Assembly: GCA_948146395.1 (NCBI GenBank)
Contig: OX411559.1
Location: 4,140,501 to 4,204,500, forward strand
Origin: Fragum whitleyi
Lineage: Eukaryota; Mollusca; Bivalvia; Cardiida; Cardiidae
Length of the DNA: 64,000 nt
Reading direction: 5' to 3'
Made by a program: the position numbers and the translations under genes. The notes below the pieces were generated by a model that did not search any database, was not told where the DNA came from, and saw nothing but the letters and a program-made list of their open reading frames with translations. The stretch's first letter is position 1. Every line of letters begins with the position of its first letter. Below, in pieces: positions 40,477 through 51,300 of this stretch.

Positions 40477-42415
40477 CAGGGTTCCCATGCTCCAACAGTT
40501 CCAAAATTCCCTGACTTTTCCCTGACAAGAAAGTGATTTTCCCTGACATTCAATGGACATTTCCGCACATGTATTTCTATTCATTTACCTTTTTGCTATA
40601 GATCTTCAAATGTATTTATGTAAAATAGCTGTAGAAATATTCCTTTTAATCTCCCTATTTTGACAACTATAGAGTATATAGATAATAATACGTTTTCTAA
40701 ATTAAAGTTTGCTTGCGTGGGGTTTAAAAGCCACTTTCCAAACTATTTCATTTATAGCACAAGGGCTCAAAAATTAAACATTTATACCTATCTAGCCATT
40801 TAAATATGACATCCTATCCGAAACATCAAGTTGCATTCACATATAGGTTATTAATCACCAATTTGTGAGACACACTTCAATCTTGTCAAACAATGTTAGC
40901 AGATGTAGGGGTCAAACTTCTGATCGAAAGATGAGCAGTCCTAAACTCACTTATTGCATGAGGGCATGCATGTTTAATAAAGAGGCCCTATGAGAGGCAG
41001 AGATTCTCTCCTACTTCCCTAGAAATAGGAAGCCCTTAGGGTGTACGGTTTGTACAAGACAATAGGTTTATGTAGTGGGAATCTAATACTTTGTTATAGC
41101 TCAAAAGTAAAAGAGCAATTCTATGAAAAAGAAAACCTAAAATATGGTTCATATGTTCAAAAAGTCATGGTGTAGAATATTTAACTACAAAAGAAACTTA
41201 ATCCCAGGAAAGCAAAGGCCAATGGCCTTAAAGCTTATGATAATCACCTTGAAGTGTTATTGGTGGAATAATAGTTCATAAAGAAATAATACATAAAGTA
41301 TACATAGTAACATGTATACAAAAGCAAACCCTTTAAATATCAGTAGGTTTAATTCAAAAGTACCCATATTATGTATCAAAAGTCAAAGCCTGTGGTGTCT
41401 GTGATAGAGAGATGCAGCGCCGTCCATGGCAGGGAAGTTTTGCGTCCTTTAGATCTTTTATAATATTATGATAAGCCTAAATATTTGACACAAGTACTGG
41501 TGAAATTTCCAGGAAAACATTGTTTGGGATAAACCTAAGTTGAGGCACTTATTTCCCAATGGATGTAATACATATACAGGTTTAAACAAAAGCCTTTGAC
41601 ATGATTGAGATATAATCATAAATTGTAGCTGCACAATTTATATCAAAATAAAAGAAATATGTAATAAGACAAATATCTGTGAATACTTTCATTGACCAAA
41701 TGGGTTTCTTAAAAGAATATAATCATGTTATCTAAGGCATGTCAAAGTGAAAGTAATTATCATCTAAGCAATTCAAGGACCACAGAAACAGGATCTTTTA
41801 ATTCAGATTTGATCAGATTTCTTTTCAATTACAATGGTCCAGCCTGAAGGTAACAAACCTAATATTTGCAACATAACTACTATGGGAAATGTGACCAACA
41901 TCTTATTAGAATTGTTGACACCATTAGACAGATTTGCAGAAAGAATTGAAGCTTGATTGCAAAAATACCATTAGATTTTAAGATGTGCATAAATTTAAGA
42001 ATTCAAATTATGAAATCATCTTACCTACACATAGAAGTGAAGATAAAAGTATCATGTTATTGTATTTAGTTAATAAATTAATCGCTGGCTCTAACATGAT
42101 TCTTTAAACCTCAATACTGGAACTACCTTACAAACAATGATAGATGAAGGAGCTTAAGGACATGAATTACTCTAAAATTAATACAGAAATAAGACATTAG
42201 ACCTTTCAGTAAAAAATTTAGTGATAAAATCTTAAGAGACTGCCTTGTATATTAGATACTCCTGAAATGAAAATTCCCTCACAGGCTTTTCAAAATTCCC
42301 TGACATTTCCCTGACTTTTGTCTTATTTTCCATTTTCCCTGACACTCATCAAAATTCCCTGACATTTCCCTGACTTTTTCAAAAATCCATTTTTCCCTGA
42401 CGCGTGGGAACCCTG
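40477..42415. mobile_element. 1.94-kb DNA transposon with CAGGGTTCCCA termini, no transposase seen
   Basis: CAGGGTTCCCATGC at the left and GCGTGGGAACCCTG at the right are inverted; ACACT flanks both sides (40472-40476 and 42416-42420). Next to the ends TTCCCTGAC occurs many times, in inverted order left versus right, like subterminal transposase-binding sites. No open frame of useful length lies inside, so it is non-autonomous or decayed. Ends of CAGGG type with subterminal motifs suggest a hAT-like source, but the 5-bp duplication is shorter than the usual eight. Confidence 0.85.
41390..41610 (+). repeat. Dispersed repeat inside the 1.94-kb transposon
   Basis: GGATAAACCTAAGTTGAGGC and TTATTTCCCAATGGATGTAA have counterparts at 8065-8110. 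Confidence 0.5.
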
Positions 42416-42469
42416 ACACTCAATGCCAAAACCAACCGATTATCGATTGCAATTGATTGATCTGCCCAT

Positions 42470-44773
42470 CACTAATAGATTGGGAGCATATCGTTTTTGA
42501 CCTGTCTGTTTGTCAACTTTAACATTGACCTATGTAACCCCAAAAAAAAAATAGGGCACTTCCTTGGGTCATAAGGAACATTTGCATAAAGTTTCATGTT
42601 TGTAGGCCACTTGGTTCTTGCATTAGAGTCCGGAAATGAAAATTGAACAAGCAAATTTGTTGAATTGATATCCCCCACCGAACATATTTTCGTTGTCAAT
42701 GGAGTCAATATCAAACTTAGGTACAGGTTATCTTTTATCTACATTAACCTATAGTTTTCAAGAAATAGCGTGGAAACGAATATCACTATGCATGTATATG
42801 GCTTTAACAGTCAGGGGCAGTAACTCTAAATTCGACAGTCGAACCCGGTATGCCCGACGATATGCGCATGTCCTCATTGTAGTGAAGCTGTGTGCCAAGT
42901 TTCATTTAAATCCGGTCTACAGTTTTCAAGAAAAAGCGCGGAAATGAATATCACTCTGTATGTATATAGCTTAAACAGTCAGGGGTGTAACTCTAAATTT
43001 GGCGGTCGAACTAGGTAACCCCAACAAAATGCACATGTCCTCTTTGTAGTGAAGCTGTGTGCCAAGTTTCATTAAAATCCGGTCTACAGTTTTCAAGAAA
43101 TAGCGCAGAAATGAATATCACTCTGTATGTATGTGGCTTAAACAGTCAGGGGCAGTAACTCTAATTTTCACGGTCAAACCAGGTAACCCCAATGACATGC
43201 GCATGTCCTCATTGTAGTGAAGCTGTGTGCCAAGTTTCATTGAAATCCGGTCTACAGTTTTCAAGAAATAGCGCGGAAATGAATATCACTCTATATGTAT
43301 ATGGCTTAAACAGTCAGGGGCAGTAACACTTAATTCGACGGTCGAACCAGGTAACCCTGACGATATGCACATGTCCTCATTGTAGTGAAGCTGTGTGCCA
43401 AGTTTCATTGAAATCCGGTCAATAGTTTTTAGGAAATAGCCTGCAAACGAATATCACTATGTATGTATGTGGCTTAAACAGTCAGGGGCAGTAACTCTAA
43501 ATTTAATGGTCGAACTGGGTAACCCCAAAGATATGCGCTTGTCCTCATTGTAGTGAAGCTGTGTGCCAAGTTTCATTGAAATCGGGTCTATAGTTTTTAG
43601 GAAATAGCGCAGAAACGAATATCACTATGTATGTATATGGCTTAAACAGTCAGGGGCAGTAACTCTTAATTCGGCGGTCGAACTAGGTAACCCCAACGAT
43701 ATGCCCATGTCCTCATTGTAGTGAAGCTGTGTGCGAAGATTCATTGAAATCTGGTCTATAGTTTTCAAGAAATAGTGTGGAAATGAATATCACTATGTAT
43801 GTATATGGCTTAAATAGTCAGGGGCAGTAACTCTAAATTTGATGGTCGAACCGGGTAACCCTGACGATATGCCCATGTTCTCTTTGTAGTGAAGCTGTGT
43901 GCCAAGTTTCATTAAAATCCGGTCTACAGTTTTCAAGAAATGGCACGGAAATGAATATCACTCTGTATGTTTATGGCTTAAACAGTCAGGGGCAGTAACT
44001 CTTAATTCGACATTGGAACCAGGTAACCCCTACAATATGCGCATGTCCTTATTGTAGTGAAGCTGTGTGCCAAGTTTCATTGAAATCCAGTTTATAGTTT
44101 CCAAGAATTAGCGCGGAAACGAATACCACTATGTATGTATATGGCTTAAACAGTCAGGGGCAGTAACTCTAAATTTAACGGTCACACCGGGTAACACCCA
44201 CGATATGCGCATGTCCTCATTGTAGTGAAGCTGTGTGCCAAGTTTCATTGAAATCCGGTCTATAGTTTTCAGGAAATAGCGTGGAAACGAATATCACTAT
44301 GTATGTATATGGCTTAAACAGTCAGGGGCAGTAACTCTTATTTCGACGGTCTAACGGGGTAACTCCGTTGATATGCGCATGTCCTCATTGTAGTGAAGCT
44401 GTTTGCCAAGTTTCATTGAAATCTGGTCTATGGTTTTCAAGAAATAGCGCGGAAACGAATGTCGGACGGACAGACAGAAGGATGGACATGGCAAAAACAA
44501 TATCCCCCCGAATTTTTTTTTTTTGGGGGGGGGGGGATAACAAAGGCTGATTGTGACCTTGACCTTTGACCTACATGACCCAAAAAAAATAGGGCAATTC
44601 CTTGGGTCATAAGGAACATTTGTATAAAGTTTCATGATTGTAGGTCATATTGTTCTTGAGTTAGAGTCCGGAAACGAAAAGGTCTACGGATGGACAGACG
44701 GACAGATAGACAGACAGACAGACATGGTGAAACCAATATACCCCCCTCTATTTCGTAGGTGGGGGGTATAAAA
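42470..44773 (+). mobile_element. Composite tandem-repeat element carrying a 168-bp array and two hairpin ends
   Basis: After a short 5' part the 168-bp array runs to about 44460, followed by a microsatellite and a C6/G-run hairpin near 44505-44535, then one unit of the TGACCTTGACCTTTGACC type, GGACAGACGGACAGATAGAC and the hairpin ACCCCCCTCTATTTCGTAGG. This looks like two related elements joined end to end. Confidence 0.7.
42700..44460 (+). repeat. Tandem array, ten units of 168 bp
   Basis: The phrase TCCTCATTGTAGTGAAGCTG starts at 42871, 43038, 43206, 43374, 43542, 43710, 43878, 44046, 44214 and 44382: nine steps of 167-168 bp without net insertion or loss, although units differ at many bases. 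Other constant words are CAGTCAGGGGCAGTAACTCT and CAAGTTTCATTGAAATCCGG. Confidence 0.97.
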
Positions 44774-44815
44774 TTAGATTGACAGTCCAACGCACTACCA
44801 GCTGCGCTATGACAG
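44774..44815 (-). mobile_element. tRNA-like SINE head (fragment)
   Basis: On the minus strand GTCATAGCGCAGCTGGTAGT and GCGTTGGACTGTCAATC resemble a tRNA 5' half. The same head is on the SINE at 53402-53680. No complete tRNA can be folded. Confidence 0.6.
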
Positions 44816-45293
44816 TGGCTCTGACTTATAGAAAGCACTCATCTACATATCGAAAGCAAGCATTTAAAAATGACCTATCAGCACAAACTGACCAGGATCT
44901 ACACTTTTAGTAATTAGCAGATTTTCCAAATCTAGAAAGGCTTTTCTTCAATTCTATATAATAATTCTTAAAATGTGCCTTCTCACTGAGATCTTTAAAT
45001 GAAAAACCTTTTTCAATTATTCATTTTACCTAAACCCCCGATGGTCCTCTTTTGTGGGGATCGGTCACACATATTTCAAAAGGATGCAAGACTTTACAAT
45101 GTTTATATTTTTTTCTATATATTCAAAGCAAAAATGAAAACAGATTCAATTCAGTCACTTTTAAATCATTTCAGCAAGCTTTGTGAAATCGAATTAGGTG
45201 AATTTTGAGTCTGTCATACACTGCTAACTTATAGTTGAAATTGATCAAATAGACAAAGTGGAAAATTGTCAATTATTATTTTGATAAATCTCT
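44816..45293. other. Downstream flank of ADRM1, no clear poly(A) signal
   Basis: Would hold the ADRM1 3' UTR on the minus strand. I find no good minus-strand AATAAA (TTTATT on the plus strand) close to the stop. Confidence 0.4.
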
Positions 45294-45379
45294 TCAATGT
45301 TCCATTTTTTCTTCCTCATCCTTTTTATCCTCTTTTTTCCCTTGGTTGGCTTGCATTGCTTTAACAAACGCCTCCAAAT
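45294..45379 (-). CDS. ADRM1: ADRM1 last coding exon (acidic tail, stop)
   Basis: Minus strand: acceptor TTTCATTGTAG|AT. Codes D-L-E-A-F-V-K-A-M-Q-A-N-Q-G, then a Lys/Glu/Asp tail, TGA at 45296-45294. Matches human V-E-A-F-A-K-A-M-Q-N-N and D-K-K-D-E-E-E-D-M. The tail is a few residues shorter than in human. Confidence 0.93.
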
Positions 45380-48300
45380 CTACAATGAAAGTAATAGGCT
45401 TTTTTAATGCTTTTCTGTGGATTATAGAAAAATTGCGTAAGATTATCAGTATCATCTCACTGCCTTACCAGTGAAACAATAAAAAATTTATTCATGTAAC
45501 CAGCTTTTGTCCATTTCACCCTATTTGACGTTATCTAAGTGAAACCCCAAAAGAGAGGTCATCATGAAAGTTGCATAGCAATCATATTCAAAATGGCAAT
45601 CTAAAAGACAATTTTTCTTTAAATTTCCTCATTTTTTTTTCTCTTTTCTGCATCAAATAGAATAAATTTTGTTCAGGTGATTGACGTGATATTTTATTTT
45701 GCGAGCATAAAAAGCAATATTTTCACTTGTGGCTTTGCCGCCTCTAAAAATATTGCTTTTCCTGTTCAGTTTATGAAATATAGAGTGATCCTCACTGAAA
45801 CATACAATTATCCTTTGCATAATCTCCTATTTGAATCCATAATCCATTACCAGACAAACAACTTGTTAAGTCTTGGCCAAATTGGAAGCTGCAGAACTGT
45901 AGAAGTCTATCGATAAATGATTTTTTAAAAAAATATTTTGTCTTTTTTGGAGGAAAACATTGTGAAAGAAAAGTAATTGTTTGTTATAAGTATTTTCTTT
46001 ATTTATAAATGTTGTCCCATTTTTTCTCATTTGAGATGCTGCGAGTCACTTTTAAAAATGACCTTGACCTTAGAGCTATTTGACTATTTATTTAAAATTG
46101 CACACCTACTCATGACAAAGAATGATTGTGCCAATTTTTTGGAAAACCTATCCCTAATTGTAGTAGCCTTGCTTTAGAAATTTTATCATTTGACCTTGAC
46201 ACAATCTGAAAATCTATTTAAATTGCCACATCACTCATGATAGAGATCAATAGTTATTTTTAAATATATTATCATTTCTATTTACAGAAGATTGGTTCTC
46301 AACAAGCTAAATTTTTTATACGCCCGTCGAAGACGGGACGTATTATGGGATCACCCGTGGCGTCCGGCGTCCGGGCGTCCGACGTCCGGGCGTCCGGCGT
46401 CCGGCGGCGTCCACTTCTTTGTCCGGAGCATAACTCTGTCACTTAAAGTCCGATGGACTTCAAACTTGGCAATTATATTCTTCTCATCATTGCGGAGTGC
46501 AGTGCACAAGAACCATAACTCTACCTGGCCTATTTTTTGAGTTATTGCCCTTTGTTGTTTTTCATACTTTAATCTTGTCCGGAGTATATCTCTAAAAGTA
46601 TAATAGCTAGGATCATGAAACTTCATGGGTGTATAGATCTCACCAAGGGGGAGTGCAGTGCACAAGAACCATAACTCTACCCGGCCTATTTTTTGAGTTA
46701 TTGCCCTTTGTTGTTTTTCAGAATTGAATCTTGTCCGGAGTATATCTCTAAAAGTATAATAGCTAGGATCATGTAACTTCATGGGTGTATAGATCTCACC
46801 AAGGGGGAGTGCAGTGCACAAGAACCATAACTCTACCTGGCCTATTTTTTGAGTTATTGCCCTTTGTTGTTTTTCAGACTTGAATCTTGTCCGGAGTATA
46901 TCTCTAAGAGTATAATAACTAGGATCATGAAACTTCATGGGTGTATAGATCTCACCAAGGGGGAGTGCAGTGCACAAGAACCATAACTCTACCTGGCCTA
47001 TATATTGAGTTATTGCCCTTTGTTGTTTTTCATACTAGAATCTTGTCCGGAGTATATCTCTAAAAGTACAATAGCTAGGATCATGAAACTGCATGGGTTT
47101 ATAGATCTCACCAAGGGGGAGTGCAGTTCACAAAAACCATAACTCTACCTTGACTATTTTTTGAGTTATTGCCCTTTGTTGTTTTTCAGACTTGAATCTT
47201 GTCCGGAGTATATCTCTAAAAGTACAATAGCTAGGATCATGAAACTGCATGGGTATATAGATCTCACCAAGGGGGAGTGCAGTTCACAAGAACCATAACT
47301 CTACCTTGACTATTTTTTGAGTTATTGCCCTTTGTTGTTTTTCAGACTTGAATCTTGTCCGGAGTATATCCCTAAAAGTATAATAGCTAGGATCATGAAA
47401 CCTCATGGGTGTATATATCTCACCAAGGGGGAGTGCAGAGTAAAATAACCATAATTCTACCTGACCTATTTTTTGAGTTATTGCCCTTTGTTGTTTTTCA
47501 GACTTGAATCTTGTCCACAGTATATCTCTTAAAGTATAACAGCTAGGATCATGAAACCTCATGGGTGTATAGATGTCATCAAGGGGGAGTGCAGTGTATA
47601 AGAACCATAATTCTACCTGGCCTATTTTTTGAGTTATTGCCCTTTGTTGTTTTTCATACTAGAATCTTGTCCGGAGTATATCTCTAAAAGTATTATAGCT
47701 AGGATCATGAAACTTCATGGGTGCAAAAAATATTCATTCAAAATAACCTCAGTTCTATTCAAACCCCCAGTTAATACTAAGCAGTGTGACGGGCGTATCT
47801 TGTGACAATTTGGCACCTTGTTTACATTTGATATGACCTTTGACATTGACTAGACAATAATGTTTAATAAGCTTCTAGTTTAGATTTTCCTTCTGCATTG
47901 AACAAAATGCAAAAAGTGGCACCCCCCCAGGGTTCACTCTGGCTCTCAAAAAGTTGGGGCCATCACTTTCGCCAAATGAAAAAAGTTGGGACCAACCTGG
48001 TGAAAATTGGGGCCACATTTCGGGTGTCTGGGCCGGTACTAATAGACAAAATTTTCGACATTTTGCACCCAACTCTTTTCCTAAAAACATTTTCTTCTTT
48101 TATCCCAATGCTTTTTACATTTTCTTTTTCATTTTTGGAGATGAGCTCAGTAGATGACAAAACTTTTCCTGGTTCAGTTTAAACCATTGACTAGTACAAA
48201 AGCAAGTATTTGAAACAGTTATATCTTCTTTTTCACAGAAGTTAAAAAGAAGTCAAAAAATGTTATTATATTTATTTAGACTTTAACATATACCGATAGT

Positions 48301-51300
48301 CTATGCCATGATTCTCTTTGCAGATGTTGTCAATTGAGAGAAAAAGTTCAGAATTGATATTCATTACAAAAGATTGTATGTTTGAACTGCATTGGTTATC
48401 TCTTTTTCTTATTTTCCTTTTTTTTATTGAAATAATTAAACTTTCCAAACACCTGTCTCTTTATTTGTGTTCATTTTTTTTTTCTTTTCTTTTTTTTTTA
48501 CTTCAACACACGTCTGATCAGTGGGCTGATCGGGAGCTTTCCATTTTTGAAATACGTTATCCGACGGAATTAAGCACATGCACGGCGTTTCAGAGATTCA
48601 CCGCTAGTGATAATTCATGCCGTATTTTTCCGGAACATTTCTTTAATTTAATAATTGTTTTTACTCTAACTACCGATTTTACAAAAGGTAAAAAAGATTC
48701 GGGTCAGTTCGAAGGACACGGACTAATCATTTACTTGTTACGAATAAATCGGGGCGATTATGTTGTCTTACTATTGGCTTCTTTTAATTGGGGCCCTGCT
48801 CGAATTCAATTACCGGTATATAATTAGTGAATCATCTGCTTCAATCAATATATTAATGGTTCACATGTTTCGCGAAAACACATTGCCCGGCAGAGTCTAG
48901 ATTCCATTCATTGATAATCAAGCTCCGCCTACAAGGTCTACGAATAACCGATTACGATTGGCTGTTGGCGTCAATTAATGCCACGCCTACCGCACCCGTC
49001 TATCGGACTTCAGATATGGCTAAAATCGATTTTTCACGCGACAGTTACCTTACGTAAACAATCAAATACATGTTATACACAGCCGAGAGGTTATGAGTCG
49101 GGACGCATGCCTTAGAAAAACTTGTCGTCCGGTGGAATCCTTTGATAGTATTTTTTGTCGTCCGCTAAGAAAAGTTGTCGTCTCAGACGACACTACTGTC
49201 GTTTCCGAGAGCCCTGTGTAATGAGGTCAGATACTAGACCCGCCTACCGTGTTTGAAGCGTATAGGTAAATGTGAATGAATCCAGCTGTCAACTAGAACT
49301 GTCGCAGAGCGGACTAATACCCCCCACCAGCACTTTGTCAGAATGCAAGTGCTATTAGTGCAGGATGTGTTTGTAACAAATATTGAGGTCATATGCACCG
49401 TTTGCCTGAAGTTTCATGATTCTAGGTCGCTTCGTTTTTGAGTTAGAGTCCAGAAATGAAAATTAAACAAAAATTGACTGTGACCTTGACCTTTGACATA
49501 TATGACCCAAAATCAATAGGGCACTTCCTTGGATCATAAGCAACATTTCCATTAAGTTTCATGCTTGTAGGTCACTTGGTTCTCAAGTTAGAGTCTGGAA
49601 ACGAAAATTGAACAAAGGCTGCCTGTGACCTTGACCTCTGACCTATGTGACCAAAAAACAATAGGGCACTTCCTTGGGTCATAAGGAACATTTGTATAAA
49701 GTTTCATGATTGTAGGTCATTTGGTTCTTGAGTTAGAGTCCGGAAACGAAAATTGAATGAAGGCTGACTGTGACCTTGACCTTTGACCTATGTGACCCAA
49801 AAACAATAGGGCACTTCCTTGGGTCATAAGGAACATTTGTATAAAGTTTCATGATTGTAGGTCATTCGGTTCTTGAGTTAGAGTCGGGAAACGAAAATTG
49901 AACGAAGGCTGACTGTGACCTTGACCCTTGACCTATGTGACTCAAAAACAATAGGGCACTTCCTTGGATCATAAGGAACATTTGTATAAAGTTTCATGAT
50001 TGTAGGTCATTTGGTTCTTGAGTTAGAGTCCGGAAACGAAAAGGTCTACGGACGGACGGACGGACAGACGGACGGACGGATGGACAGACAGACAGACATG
50101 GTGAAACCAATATACCCCCCTCTACTTCGTAGGTGGGGGGTATAATAAAAAATCGATAATCAGACCCCGTGAATGACGCGTGCCGCATGTAGGCTACTAG
50201 ACGGATTAGCGAGTTTATTCCCTTAGGGCAGTCTGGTTATGTATATTGTTATTGATATTTGCTTATCGTGTATTGAGTTGGGGCCATTTGATAATTTTTG
50301 GGGCCACTTGATTTTTGTTGGCGCCAGGCATTTTCGCCAAATGAAAAATTCTTGGGCCACTTTTAAATTTTTGTCGCATTTGGCGACAATGGCGACCGAC
50401 AGCGCCAACGTTGCCCCCCCCCCCCTTTATAGGTTGCTTTTTCATTGTAAACATCAATCGTAGATATCTAGTAAGAGCCTTTAGCAATACTTGAGGTATC
50501 ACAACAACAAAACATAAGACTTCATTAAAAAGAGCCAAATAAAAAAATTAAATTTTTAGACCATCATCTCACCTCCTTGTGCAGCAGCATTGGCTACATC
50601 TTCGCCTAGCCCAAACTGGCTCATCAGGGGACCTAGTTGTCCTGATTGTAGAGCAGAACTGAATGAGGTCAGGGCCTGAAATAGACAGATGTGTGCTTAA
50701 CATATAACTAGACCAACATTGTCATGACTGGTCCAAACTCTAAGGCATTGCTTTTCCAAGTGTGACAGCTGGGAATTTTATTGAATATAAGCAGAGCTAC
50801 AGATAGAGGGGTATTTTGGATTTCAAGTTAAATCATTTCAATTATACTTTGCCCACAATTAAATCAATATACAACAATAGCAATGTACTTTGTTATGCGC
50901 TGTCATTATTGGAGATCATTTGCTTCAGTTTAAATACATATAGAGCCAATCTCTTTAGAACAACAATGTTATCAGTTTTGAAAATGGAGAAGAAATTATC
51001 TTTGCTAGCAATCCCAGAAAACCAATTTAGTAAGTAAACTTGTCTTATTTCCTGAAATTTCTCACAGATGAAAAATACATGATACTCGTCCTCTAAAACA
51101 TAAGAGTCTTTTTTGTAAACAAGAGGGCCATAGTGGCCCTTAATCGCTCACCTGAGGGAATTGTCCAAAACAAATTTCAAACAGGTTTTGAAAAATTATT
51201 TGGCTAATTTTCAAGCAAAAAGACTTGACTTTTATCACAATAATTATTCTGAAAAACTTTAAGTTGATTGGGCAAAAAAGTGGAAACCAGGGTGCATACA

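Noticed and set aside
42700..44460. CRISPR-like direct repeats
   Set aside because: Units are 168 bp and contiguous with no unique spacers; the setting is eukaryotic.
44774..44815. tRNA gene
   Set aside because: Only a tRNA-like 5' half without B box or acceptor pairing; the same head occurs on SINEs.
46351..46977. 208-codon minus-strand open frame
   Set aside because: It follows from 156-bp tandem units (a multiple of three); the peptide repeats with the DNA and has no family resemblance.
47928..49216. DNA transposon bounded by CAGGG...CCCTG
   Set aside because: The inverted match is weak after the first bases and the flanks show no target duplication.
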